Shown: in pieces, positions 34,084-46,275 of the stretch | Position numbering within the stretch: the stretch's first letter is position 1 | How the letters are laid out: every line of letters starts with the position of its first letter | Assembly (NCBI RefSeq): GCF_030272615.1 | Contig: NC_081407.1 | Coordinates: 102,035,897-102,099,896 of the forward strand | Reading direction: 5' to 3' | DNA from: Cryptomeria japonica | Taxonomy: Eukaryota; Streptophyta; Pinopsida; Cupressales; Cupressaceae | Length of the DNA: 64,000 nt | The notes under the pieces: model-generated | The model's database searches: none | What the model was told of the DNA's origin: nothing | The model's input: the letters and a program-made list of their open reading frames with translations, nothing else | Made by a program: the position numbers and the translations under genes

Positions 34084-37000
34084 TGTTGTCACGAAAGATG
34101 CACCTGCTTCTACAAAGCAAATCAGTACTAGTGCTTTTACAATCCTGTGCAACATGGAAATGAAACTCGAGTTGTGGGTAAACTTAGAAAGAGAAATGAA
34201 TTACCGGGTTATGGGCCAACTCCCTTTGAAATACCTCCTAAAACTAATGATGGATATGGAAAAGAGTAAAGAGTGATTGGATTGGCTTAAAACTAAAATT
34301 ATTCTAGAAGGTGATGCACCAAAACTGTGATGATAAAACTATCATGACTCACAAAAATCTATCAGAACTTCTTCTTAAACAAAATAAATAACTTTCCCCT
34401 CACATGTGCATTTCTCATAAAGGTTAAGTAATTAATAAACTTGGAAGGAAGCTTAACTTCTCAACACAAATTTACTAAATCCTGCAACACAAACTAAGAC
34501 CTATAATTACGAAAGAAGTAATAATGCATGCACACTAAGAAAAGAAGGATATTCAAGGTTTCAGATGAAACACAAAAATATTCCTATCAAATCCATCATG
34601 AACAAACACCATTATCAAGGAAAACTTATGAAACTCTGCAAATAAAAGGAGTCTTGCTAAAAATAATATAACTAAAAAATTGTTGTAAATCTCTATATAT
34701 CAAAGTATGAGCCACAAACCTCTGAAATTATTTTAAGGAAAGAGAAAAACAAAGGCAAGAAATGAGGAAATTATAACAAATTTTCCTCTATATACAATAA
34801 TAAGTCATGCAAACTCTAAAAGAATGAACTGTACTCCTAAAAAGGTCAACTCTAGTCTTAAAATCCGAGCACAAGCAAAGAGCCTGAAAAGTAGGTGCCA
34901 AATCCACATGAAAAGATGCAATAATGCTACCAAAAAGTCCTCTAGCCAACATGCAACCCCAAGAGACTCTCAAAATAGCCTCCAACTGCTAATAACTGCT
35001 GTTGAACTGACCCACTGTCGGATGCATGTGTGTATAAAGGGAAAATAGATTAAATATTAAAGTTAGTTAATAATGACTTAGCTTTTAATATTTATTACAT
35101 ATATGCAACTCATCCCTTATTTTATGTGATAAATACTATAAGTGATTTCATTATACTATCACTTTAATATTTATTTTATTTTTCAATTGTGCATACATGC
35201 ATCAGAGAGAACTTAAGTGCCAATATTAATTATTTTATTCTAGTAAATAGAAGTTCTTAAATAAAGATTAAAATAATCTTTATATTTTCTTTTGTTTCAC
35301 TTCTATTTATATGAATAAAACAATTAATTATTTACTATTATATTTATCATATTAATAAATGGCATGTGCAACTATTTCTTTTTATTATTTTGCCATTATT
35401 AATAAATTAAATATAATAATAATAATACAAAAAAAACATGCACTTAATAAACAAAGGGTTTTAAGCCTTGTACGACTAGCATGACAATCAGGACTTTTAG
35501 TCCTAATGGGAGTCAAGAACTCGACCACTTACAATATAATAGACAACAACTTAAATTAAAATAATTGAAGCCCATTAAAATCATCGATGAAAATTAGGGC
35601 ATACTGAGGTAAAAAGGTTCAAAAAAACTAAAATCATTCATTTGCATCTTTGTCTTCGGACAAACTGCTTGTGCTGGCTGTCATCCACTCTGACGGTTCA
35701 AACTGAGGAATTTCTGCATGATTATGTGCACTGAACATGAATCTCTTGAGTCAGGTATACGAGTATGCATGGTTTTTCATTCTATTTTAAGTAATATTTC
35801 CTTCTGGAATGAATGGATGCACAAGTTCTATTTTTTTTTGCATGCCCTTGACTTAGGGTTTCTGCTTGGGATTGTTTATTCATACATTTCTTTATGGACT
35901 TGAGATTCTTAGTTGAATACTTCTATGTTTCTATTGAAGGCTTATATGAATAATATTGTGGTTATAGATTATTAATTGTTGTTGTAGGGTTTGATGACAT
36001 TATAGCCCCTCTCAATACTCTAGACTTGGGTATGAATCCTGCATGATTATTCAGTGAAACCCTACCTTAGGGTTTGATGGTGCTCACAAAGATGCATCTC
36101 AGACTTCTTGCATTCTATTTACTACTTTTTCTTCAAATGTATGCTTTGTGGCCCTTAAATCTACTAGTTGTATGGGTTTGAGACCTCTTCATTTGATAAG
36201 GGTTTTGGTATGCTTTTGAGGGTTAATCTCAACCTGCCACTGTCTTTTGAATTTTGGACTGAGTTATCCTCCATTATGATATTGAAACAAATCAATATGA
36301 CTTCATCTTTGATCTTTGTATGTACTGTAAATAGTCAATCTTATGGATTGTACTTTGTTTCTCAATATCATATTGTTAATAATAGTAAAGAGAACTCAAA
36401 ATAATGACACTAAAAGAACCTAAATATTCTTAACCTGAATTCCTTCATCATGATTACCTAGATTTAGCAAGACTGCTCCGCTGGTTCACCTCCATGCCTT
36501 ACATTCTAACAAATGACCATGATAAAGTAAACTGCTATCACTTTTCTTGGTAAGGATTTTTGTGTCAAAATTTTCATCTTAAGCTACTATCTCCAAATTG
36601 TCTCTGTGAAGGTGACTTATAGTTTGTTACTGGGACTGTGCAGAAACTTTGTGTATTGTGTTTATCAGTAACATGTTTTTGTAATTCCTTATGACTATAA
36701 CTAGTGACTATATTGTGGATTTTTCTAGTTCTTGTTGATTGTACCAGTGAGTTTTGTCCCTCTATGCTTGATGTTGCTCTAACCATCACTCCCCTCTGAA
36801 TATTTAGTCTGTACTTCTTATGCTTTTGACTAGACTACACTCTTGTGACTATCAATATTTATCCTTCAATCTGATTATGCCCATTATTTTGAAGACACCC
36901 ATGGCTACTATTTTTGTAGATGACTGTTATAGGGTTGTGCATATTGAAGTAATGTTACTGTTCTTTATCATTTTTTTAAAAACAAATTTCTTGTGTAAAG

Positions 37001-39966
37001 GCTAGGACTGTAACCTCTGAGATTTTTACTCCTTATTGCTCTATGTATTGCATTGCAATCTTGGTCCTCATTATGCCTTATGACTTCCTTAAATATGTTA
37101 AGGACTATTATTTTGATGGGTGCCATTGTGGGATGCCTTTAATAGTCTTTATATCTTTGATCTTTTCAATGTACTATTCCAAAGCTTTTGAATGAGCCAA
37201 TACAATTTGCTCATCAATATCACTATCTAGATTGTGATTTGTCAAGATAATGTAATTGGATGATGTTTTGACCTTTGATCTTACTATATTGGTGCTCTTA
37301 TTGTTTTACATGGATGCCCACTCACTGTCATATTTCTTCTAAATGAAAAAATAATATTCATTATTCCTTAATCATTCTACTACATAATATTGAGGACTTT
37401 GTAGCCTATCTATAATAGATTGTGCTATCTAAGACAATCTTTTGTCCTTTGTGCTTTTGTAACAGTGTCCCTACCTAAGTGTGATCAATAACTTTTCAAT
37501 AAAACTTGAATATTGTCTTTGCATTGAGTATTCATGGTGCTTTACTGTGATAACTTCTATGCTTACTGTAATGTGTTTTGAAGCTCTTATTGTCATTTCA
37601 CTGTCTTCACTGTTATTATCATGACTGCATTATCTACATTCTTTATTGGAGACTATCGATATGATTGTGACATGTATCTTTCTTGGGGTGTTTTTACTTG
37701 CGTGACCTGTATTTTGTCCAAAAAATATAACCTTTTATACAGTTTAGAAACACTATGATTCACTAATGGATGTTAACTATACCTTTATGATTGAAAACTA
37801 GGTTGTTGCTCCGTGTAAGTTTTGAAATGAATCTTCTCCATAGTAACTGCTATAGATACTCATTTACTAAATACTCTCTTTATGTACAATGAGTTTATTA
37901 CAATCATGGATATGCTTCTCCTTCAAAGTGTTTGTCACTAGACCTAAAAATATGAACGTGCTTTCTGTCCATAGAATTGTCCTTGAATGCTTTAACCTTG
38001 GATGCATGCCTATCACTGTTTGAAATTTTGACACTACATATCTACTAGGTTGTTATTGTTGAAAGGATAATTACTATTGTTTCAACATTTCTTTTATGAT
38101 TGACATGCTCCTTATCATCATCTTTTGTACTTAATCATTATTAATTGCTCTTTATGCTACATTTGATGTCTGAGAGGCATTGTGATATTCCTGATTTTAA
38201 CTCTCATAATCTTGAAGAGACTACACTTACTTTATGTCTAATCTTTGACGACACTTATAGAACATCATTGTTTATGGATGACTGCTAGTCCTTTGTACAT
38301 TATTGTTCTTTACTCACTTAAATATCATACATAACAAAGAATACTCTATTCTTAAACTATTCATACTATATGTCTTTCTTCTATCAGTGATGATTGTATG
38401 GATCTTTTTTGCATGACTATCATACGTTGTCTCAGACCTTTGTATCATGAGGATGTGACTTTCAAGGAGAATACAAAGGTAGTCTACATGTGACAGGGCC
38501 GCTTCTCATGGTTGTCATTGATATTTGCCTAGCATGATCTCTATCACATCTTTTCTAACCACAAGGCACTGTAAACATGTTGTTCTCTGTTCTCTATATG
38601 CATGCTAAGGCTATTATTTTTTAGTCTCTAATTCATAGGATTGGTATGATTATACTTGATGATCACTGTGCATTAATTATATTTTCATGAGAAAAGGTTT
38701 GAATTAATGCCTCTTTCATTTTTAAGTGTCTATTGATCTGTGGGTGGTCAACCACTGTCTGACTGTGATATCTTATTGATTGAGATGATTGTTTCCTATT
38801 GTCAATTTGTCATCTTTGTGGTTGTTCTTGACTATTTGAGATACCTTTTGGTCTATTGATAATGCTTTGTAATCTCTAAATGCACTTGTTACTTAATCAT
38901 ACAATCGCTAGTACTAAATGTTGCATGATTGTAATGGCTATAAGCTAGTATGATTATCTCTCTGTTAACCATCAGGGATTCTTAATGAATTCATGAATGA
39001 TTGTAATAATAGACTTGAAGCTATATTTTTATTGCTATTACAACCTTTACTATCTTATTTCATTATTGAACCTTTTTTTGGACTGATTATAACTGTCATG
39101 GCTAAACTTTTGTAATGTTCATTTTTTACTTCCATATCATTCATACGATGGTTCTAATCATCTATTGACCATGGGATGCAGTTGCATTCATTGTATTATG
39201 TGTTGTCATTGAATGGCAACTTTTCCTATCATTGAGTGATAATACATGGAACTTTGGATACAATTGTGTTCCTATTTAGTAGCTGATTAGTGTCACCTTG
39301 TGAATAGTGACATGTATGCTGAGCTCAACCACTTTGAGAGCCCATTTTAACTCACATACATGATATTTCTAAAATGAAAACCTATATCTTCACATGAAGA
39401 AAAGAAGTTAGAAAAAACAAGAAGCTCACGAAGCTTTTGATGAATTTGATTGATTAGTGATTCTCTTGCTATTTTGTTCTGATTCCTTCCTTCTGTAGTC
39501 TAATATACATGTGTATGAGTAGATTTGTTAGAGAAAATGAGATGTTGAGCTCTAACACACCTGTACTTCACCTCTTGTAGGCACTCTAGGAGCACTAGGA
39601 GCATTAAAATACAAGATACAACTTGATCCCATCAACGATTCGTCATTGAAAGGCAATGACAGATCCCCTTTTCTCTCTTTTCTATTTATCCATTTGTATA
39701 TCATTCTATTTATTGTACATTCTCATTCATACCCACGGCTTGTGTGGGTCCTTACACATTTATGTAAATGAAAAGTTTCTTTCATATGCAGTTTTAAATG
39801 TACATTATTGAAATACATTGCATTCTGAAAAGAATTCTTCATTTGCATATTTAAGTTTAAATAAATGATGAAGTACAAGATTTTATTTTGTGTACCTCCC
39901 TTTCATTTGATGTGTAAGGCCGATCATAGGCCTATCAAATTTTGACAGTTCAAAATTTAGATAATA
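34084..39966 (-). repeat. Element B 5' LTR, 5.9 kb
   Basis: It runs from the primer site to the junction with D2. It is AT-rich, T-rich on the plus strand, with no gene. The right 950 bp match the left LTR fragments of B and hold the empty target sites of the CACTA element (39014-39016) and element A (39089-39093). The boundary at 34084 rests on the TGTT/AACA ends and the primer site, because the matching part of the left LTR is out of view. Confidence 0.72.
34787..34796 (-). promoter_or_regulatory. Possible TATA box of element B 5' LTR
   Basis: The minus strand reads TGTATATAGA about 700 bp before the LTR end, a plausible start for an R-U5 segment. There is no second copy to test conservation. 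Confidence 0.35.
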
Positions 39967-42900
39967 GTAAGCATCCAATCCATAGACTTCAACAATGATG
40001 TATGGTCCAAGCCAATTAGGACTGAATTTTCCTTTTTCCTCAGGTAATGTATTCATGTTGCACTAATTCTCATAAAGTGTTAAATCACCTACTAATAAGG
40101 AATGTTGAACGAATTTATCATTGTAACTTTGTTGTAGAGTTTTATGATATGCTTGAATATTCCCAAGAGTGTTTATGCATTGTTCATCAAGCATCTCAAG
40201 TTGTTGGAGCCTTTGTTCTCTATAGGAATCATCATCCATTATACCCTTAAGAGAAACTAGTAAAGATTGAATATCTAACTCCAACGGCATAATAGCATTA
40301 GCACCGTAAACAAGATTATAAGGAGTAGAACCTATAGCAATACGTACACTCGTTTGGTAAGCCCAAAGAGCGTAGATTAACTAAGTGTGCCAATCCTTAC
40401 CATGCTTGTTCATAGTTTTATGAATAATGATTATTCTATTTCAAGATTCGTCTTGACCATTTGAATGAGGATAGTAGGGTGTAGAAAATCGGTGTTGAAT
40501 ATGATATTTCTCGAGAAATTTCTTCACGTCTTTGTTTTTAAATGATGTTCCATTATCTGAAACCAAAGCGGAAGGTATTCTGAGTCGGGAAATGATGTTA
40601 TCTAAGATGAATTGACAGATTATTTTGATGGTAGTAGATTGAAGAGGAACTGCTTCTACCCACTTCGTAAAGTAATCAGTAGTGGTTATGATGAAAGTAT
40701 GTTCTTGAGATGAGGGAGGAGATATTTTACCAATGAGATCAAAATCCCACGTAGAAAAGGGCCAAGATGCTACTTGAGATCGAAATTCGTAGGAAGGAGC
40801 ATGGATCAAATTTCTATGTTGTTGACATTGATGACATTTTTTTAAAAACACAAAGGAGTATTTTTCCATGGTTTTCCAATAATATCCCATTCAGAGAAAT
40901 CTTTGGACTAACAATCTACCCCCAAAATTCCCCCCGCAAGGACCTAAATGTGTTTCCTCAAGAGCAATAGGGATTTCATATTTGTTAAGACATCAAAAGA
41001 GGAGACCACTATAACCCCTTCTATAAAGAACATTAGAAAGGATAATATATCTAGCGGCCAACTTGTGAATCCTAGCCCTAGCATTCTTGTTTGTAGAGTC
41101 AGGAAAGGTACCATCATTCAAATATCTCATGATCTACCAAGGGGTCCTCTAAAGATACAAGAGAGGCCACAATGTCGATTATCTTTTCGAGGAACAAGCT
41201 CCATGATATAAGAATCAACCTTTTGCAACAAGGATATAGCTAAATCTCTATATTGTGATAATTTATCTTGCTTAGATTGGTAAATTCCTATCACTTGTAT
41301 TATGATTAATTGAGAATATCCATAGATATGTAGATGTTTCACATTTAATGCTAAGGCTTCTTTAATTCCACCTATAAGAGCCTCATATTCAAACAATGTC
41401 ATTGGTACACAAGAAATTGAGATGATATGATAGAGGGATAGGTTTCTTTTTAGGAGAGATTAAGACAACACCTATCCCCAATCCTATATGACACCTAGAG
41501 GCTAGAGCCATCAAAATATAATTCCCAAGTTTCATCAACCTCAACAAAGAGAATGCATTCATTAGGAAAAGACTCTTGGCTAGGTATGGAGAAAGGAAAA
41601 GGAGCCTCACTTAAGTGGTCGGGAAACGCTTGGCCTTTTATTTCCCTCTGCGAAACAAACTTAAGGTCAAACTTGGTCAACATCATAACCCACTTGGCTA
41701 AGAATCTTGAAAGATTAGTTTTGGAGAAAATATGCTTTAGAGGATCAGATTTAATGATAACATGAACTTCAACATTCAAAAGATAATGCCTTAATTTTTG
41801 GGTTGCGAAGACTAAAGCAAGACATTGTCTTTCTATTGTAGAATATCGAACTTTGTAATTGAGTAAAGTGTGACTTATGTAGTAAACTCGACATTCTCTA
41901 CCATCCTTATCACGTTGTGCCAATAATGTTGCAAGAGCATGAAGAGAAGCAACTGTGTATAGAAGAAAAAGTTTGGAAGGGTGTGCAGTTTGAAGAATGG
42001 GAGGATTGGCCAAATATGTTTTTAAGTCTTCAAATGCTTGACAACAATCCTCATTCCTTTGAAAGGTGATATTCTTTTTAAGTAATTGGCTGAAGGGAAG
42101 GGTACAATCTACAAGTTGAGAAACAAACCACGAATAGCTTGAATCTTTCCTTGTAAACATTTTAGTTGGAAAGCATTTTTAGGAGGTGGCATGTTAACAA
42201 TAGCATCTATCTTCTTTGTGTCCACCTCAATTCCACGATGAAAGACTATGAATCCTAATAGTTTTACACTATCCACACCAAAAACACACTTTCTGGGATT
42301 CAAGCACATGTTGTACTTACAAATTCTTTGAAAGACTTAACGAAGGATCTTAACATTATCTATGAGAAGAATGCATTTAGCTAAGATGTCATCAACATAA
42401 TATTCTAAAATTTTATGCATGTAATCATGGAAAATGAAGGCCATAGCATGTTGATAGGTAGTGCCTACATTTTTCAATCCAAAAGGCATCATAACCCATT
42501 AAAATGTGCCCCAAGGGGTGTTGAAAGTAGTTTTGAATTGATCTTGAGGATTAATGAAGATTTGATTATATCTTGAGAAACCATCCATGAAGGATAGCAA
42601 AGCATGGCCTGTTATAGAATCTACTATCATATCTATATTTGGGAGAGGAAAGTCATCCTTCAAAGAAGCTTTATTGAGATCTCAAAAATCTGTACACATC
42701 CTAATCTTATTATTAGATTTAGCCATGAACATAATGTTTGAAATCCATGGGGAATAATCAATAGGACTAATGAATCTGACATCCAATAATTTTTCAATCT
42801 CAGCCTTAACAAGCAGTGCTATTTTGGGATTCATATTTTGAATCTTTTGTTTCATAGGTTTCGCATCAAGAACTAAGACCATGTTATGAGTGACAATATT

Positions 42901-43467
42901 AGGATCAATTCTAGGCATATCAGAATATATCCAAGAAAATATTTTAGGGAATTCATGTAATAATTCATAATATTGTTTTCGTTCTTCTTCATCCAAGCAT
43001 TTTCTTATCTTAATGACTTTGTCTTCAATACAAGGATCCATTCTGATATCAATAGTGTCACTTATGAGGAGATTTCTTTGTTGAGGAGTGTCTTTCAAAT
43101 AAGGAAATTATTTAACTATCTCATCATTATTTATTTCTTTCCCAAAGCAAGCTTTGGTATTTAAACAATAAGGAAATCCATGATTATGGTGATAATGAGG
43201 AAGGTTGTCATAAGCTCCTAGGAATTCAGCTAAGGAATCATTGGTGGAAAAAACATCCAAAGCGAAGACACTAGAAGAATCAAAGTCAATATACTATGGA
43301 TATTTTATTGAGAGAGAATTAGAGATAACATTAACACTAATAGATGGTCTCATTGAAGCTTTATTATGCTCAAAAGGATCATAGCCAAGTCCAAATGTTG
43401 TGTCACAGATGTTATTTTCCAAGGGAACTTTTATCCCTTGTTATTGGGCACTGGAACCATTACCATT
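39967..43467 (-). pseudogene. Element D2 polymerase and integrase
   Basis: Reading from 43467 down: linker, reverse transcriptase (MCTDF, MPFGLKNVG, YYVDDILA near 42395), RNase H (FLLYTVASLHALATLLAQRDKDGRE, STIERQCLALVFATQKLRHYLL), extra RNase H (ELYFDGS, EYEALIGGIKEALAL, IYGYSQLI where the usual Asp is Tyr), and integrase (KKCHQCQQHRN, DFDLIGKISPPSS with the first catalytic Asp, VSDNGTSFKN, SNGQDES). Order is the standard Tat order. Several stops and at least two frame changes are seen. It is the closest relative in view of the D polyprotein and serves as a reference for it. Confidence 0.85.
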
Positions 43468-43834
43468 TGTAGCGTCGTAAATTGTACGCACTTGCTAGGG
43501 TGGTAGAATTTCACACCTAGTTTAGCACCCGCCTTGGTGCATTTTACATTTTGCATTGCATTTCTCCTTTAGCACTTAATTAATCAAATTAATTAGGTCT
43601 AAGGTCCTATTTCACCATTCTCCACATCATAAAGGATGGACCCTTTCGTTAAAGTGTGCCCTTTTCATGTTATTCCTCCAATGCATCATTCAATCAAAAA
43701 CCCTAATTAAGTCCTATTTTGAACTTGGGGGCTTGGTCTCGGGGGTCAAAACATCTCAAAATCACCTGTAACTTCAGGATTCTCTCTAAAATCATCATAT
43801 CCGACGGCCCTGGAAATTTGGTGAAAAGTTGTCA

Positions 43835-43864
43835 GGACCATGGCGCCCGGAGTGCACATGGTCC
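43835..43864 (+). other. 30-bp GC-rich palindromic module, core orientation 2
   Basis: Arms GGACCATG and CATGGTCC flank the core GCGCCCGGAGTGCA. The copies in element C (24277, 25078, 25701, 30971) carry the reverse-complement core TGCACTCCGGGCGC (or with one or two changes) between the same arms, while flanks around 25078 and 43835 are homologous in the same orientation. Other copies with this core orientation: 54944-54973, and 59925-59954 on the minus strand. Confidence 0.85.
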
Positions 43865-44478
43865 CGAACATTTTTCCCAAAATTTTAGGAGCGCGATCCA
43901 ATCATAAAATAAAGCTTAACCCCAAGAAATTGGCAGGATATTCAATCTCTAGGTCGGCCAAAAGATGAAATTACGACCTAGGGTTTCCTACATAAAGAGC
44001 TCTCTTTCTTCATTTGAGGGGATGGGAATTTTGTTTTCAGGGACCTCATATGCAGCGAAAGAGCAGATCTTTGAAGACTTCAACAACATTCAACATTCCT
44101 CTATCAAGCACCCATCAATTTCATTCATTCATTTAGGGCTTGGAAGGCGTTGAAGAACAATAGGAGATTACTGACTGAAGATTGGCTTGTACCCCTCCCT
44201 TGAAGGTTGGGTATGATTTCATGTTGTTTTCATGTCTTTGCATAAGCTTCAATATATCCTTTATTCATGCTTTAGATCATTTCACATCTTGATTTAGAGC
44301 ATTTACATCATCATTTACAAGCAATTAGGGTTTACTTTCTAGGTTGCTCTAGTTTGCTTTTTTGCATGTTAGGACCCTGCAAACACACTAGGTCTGCACA
44401 CACAATACATTTACAATACAACTTGGCTATTCGTGGAGGTGGAAATCACCGAAGCAGGGGTTTGACTAAGGCAAAACC

Positions 44479-44486
44479 CTATATAG
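44479..44486 (+). promoter_or_regulatory. TATA box of element D 5' LTR
   Basis: CTATATAG is conserved at 55588-55595 in the 3' LTR and on the minus strand at 59304-59311 in the solo LTR, in the shared context AAAACCCTATATAGCC. Transcription would begin shortly downstream, near CCCTTTTCAGATATTAG. Confidence 0.65.
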
Positions 44487-45077
44487 CCACCCACACACCC
44501 TTTTCAGATATTAGTGTAGGTTTCGGGACTCGGACGACGCCGTAAGATACAGATCCGGGAAGAGCAGGTCGAGACAACACTCCGCATCAAATTGCAGAGC
44601 AAAAGACCAGGACAGGGGCGTTGGGCATCCTGGTCCTCCGAACAGACAGCATTTTCGACAGTTTCCGATAGTGTTCCAGAGTGCAAAATAGCAGTTTCCG
44701 GTGCAGTTTTCGGGACAGAATCAGGGCAGTGGCGCCCGCGCCCCCGTCCTGAATATTTTCAGTCCGATTTTGGCTCCGGGTACACATCTGCATTCTTATT
44801 TCATCCTTGTATTTATAACTGTTCATTGTTTAATCTCAATTCTGCAATCTTGTTGTTCGTTTGTACATGCATTTTGGGATTAGGACTTGAACTTGCATCA
44901 TTTTATCTTTCAATTACAACAAAGGAATAGAAATCCTAATAGGTAGCCCATGGCTCTCTCTTCCACAAGAAGAAGTAGCCAATTGTGTGATGCCTCTAGG
45001 CTCTTTCGTATTCCGTAATGTGTATCGAAAAGTAGGATTAGGGCATCTTAACCTAGTCTCGCTTTTTACCCTACACA

Positions 45078-45098
45078 TTTTGGTGAACCCGACGTGAA
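45078..45098 (+). other. Element D primer-binding site
   Basis: TTTTGGTGAACCCGACGTGA follows the LTR end CTACACA directly, identical to the site of element C. D2 carries the variant TGTGAACCCGATGTGA. Confidence 0.65.
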
Positions 45099-45246
45099 AC
45101 TATCATTGCTTCCTCTTGCATTACATTTGTTAGATCTAGATCTAGATTTAGTGTCTTTTCATTTCATTTTCATTAAAAAGAAAAGAAAAAAAAAAGTGTG
45201 TTTCTTTGCGTCGTGTGTTTAAATTTTATGCAACTTTTATTTCAAA

Positions 45247-46275
45247 ATGTCAGACTTTTATTTGCAAGATGTTCATGTTTATGATGATTATTATGAGTAT
45301 AGCCAAGATGAATTAGATGAAGCTTTAGATGAGTTTTTGAACCCTAAAGATGCCAAACCTTCATTTTACCAAAGACTCATAAACCTTGTTACTATGCCAT
45401 TTAGGTGTGATGAGAAAGGTAAGTCGAATGATTCCTCTCAAGGATACATTCCTATCAACTCTTCCCCTGAACCTAGTAACATGGTTGTTTTCAATAATCC
45501 CCTCTATGAGGAGATGTCTCCTTTTGAATCAAAAGACAAACCTTTTAATCGATATGATCATGCTTTGTTGGATGATGCTCTTGATGACTTTGTGGCTTTG
45601 TCGAAATCTTTAAACAAGAACAAGACCTCTAAATTGGTTAACATGATAAACTTGAATGAGCATAATTATCCTCTCTTTGAAGTCCAAGGTGCTTATCCTT
45701 CCCCCACCTCTCAAACTCCTAAATCACCTCTCCTTATTGTCCAAGGAGGGTATGATCATGATTCCTTTCTTACTCCGAATAAACCAATCATCACTGTGCA
45801 AGGAAGAAAACCTATAAGTCCTTATAGTTATGCCAAGCAAATAACTAGAGAGAGTTATCATGCGGTTGCCCATACTTATCACACCAGAAATAATAGGCAG
45901 CCTAATCCTCCTCCTGTTATTCCAGTCTCTCTTCCTAATCCTCAACCAATTCTTCCGCAAGCTCCCCGTATTTCGCAAGTTATGGGTAAGGAATATGATC
46001 TCATAGAACAACTTAAAGCTACCCCTACTAAGATATCCCTTTGGGATTTGATTCAAACTTCTTCCGCTCATCATGGAATGTTACAAGATGCCTTGAAAGA
46101 TTTGGATGTTCCTCCACCGAATACATCTAGTAATATAGCATCTTTGGTTAACTCTATGATGAATCCTAAAGCTCAAATTGTGTTTACCCAAGATGAGTTG
46201 CCTACTAGTGAAATTCAACATCAATGTGATCCCTTGATGATTGTGGTTATCATGAAAGACACGGCTATAAGATGA
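45247..46275 (+). pseudogene. Element D N-terminal region (no Gag) up to protease
   Basis: It starts at ATG 45247 (MSDFYLQDVHVYDDYYEYS), 170 bp after the LTR. The first 340 codons hold an acidic segment (DELDEALDEFLNP), repeated FEVQGAYPSPTS / IVQGGYDHD / TVQGRKPIS motifs, a Pro-rich stretch, then KISLWDLIQTSSAHHGMLQDALKDLDVPPP and FTQDELP, the usual lead-in to protease in Tat elements. No capsid-type Gag motif and no zinc knuckle is present. D2 has the same N-terminus (from MSDFYLQDVHTFDD), so absence of Gag is not a private deletion. The segment ends at TGA 46273-46275, where D2 has an Arg codon; CGA to TGA is the likely change. The frame continues after it. Confidence 0.88.

Larger units (their letters stand above)
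9959..39966 (-). mobile_element. Element B: old Ty3/gypsy element with 5.9-kb LTRs
   Basis: The right (5') LTR is 34084-39966. The left (3') LTR survives as 9959-10038 and 19013-19890, split by element A and cut at 9959 by the CACTA element. LTR ends are TGTTATC and GACAACA on the minus strand, a matching TGTT/AACA pair. Just inside the 5' LTR lies TTTTTGGCACGCCC, in primer-site position. Coding order on the minus strand: Gag, protease, an extra RNase H, reverse transcriptase, RNase H, integrase. Element C interrupts it between protease and the extra RNase H. The visible LTR parts are roughly 90% alike by eye, so B is older than A, C and D. Its right end abuts the integrase C-terminus of D2 at 39967, so B inserted into D2. 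Confidence 0.8.
43468..45077 (+). repeat. Element D 5' LTR
   Basis: It begins TGTAGCGTCG and ends CCCTACACA. It contains the 30-bp GC-core module (43835-43864), two further GC-rich imperfect palindromes (near 44609-44640 and 44722-44755) and a TATA box at 44479-44486. Confidence 0.95.

Noticed and set aside
9949-39003. TG at 9949 and at 39002 as matching LTR starts of element B, giving a LTR of about 1 kb
   Set aside because: 9949 lies inside the CACTA terminus, which ends at 9958. Coding strand, primer site and TGTT/AACA ends favour a 34084-39966 LTR in minus orientation.
45247-46275. Calling the N-terminal D segment Gag because of its position
   Set aside because: It lacks capsid-type motifs and a zinc knuckle; its end is the standard pre-protease region. 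Position alone is not enough.
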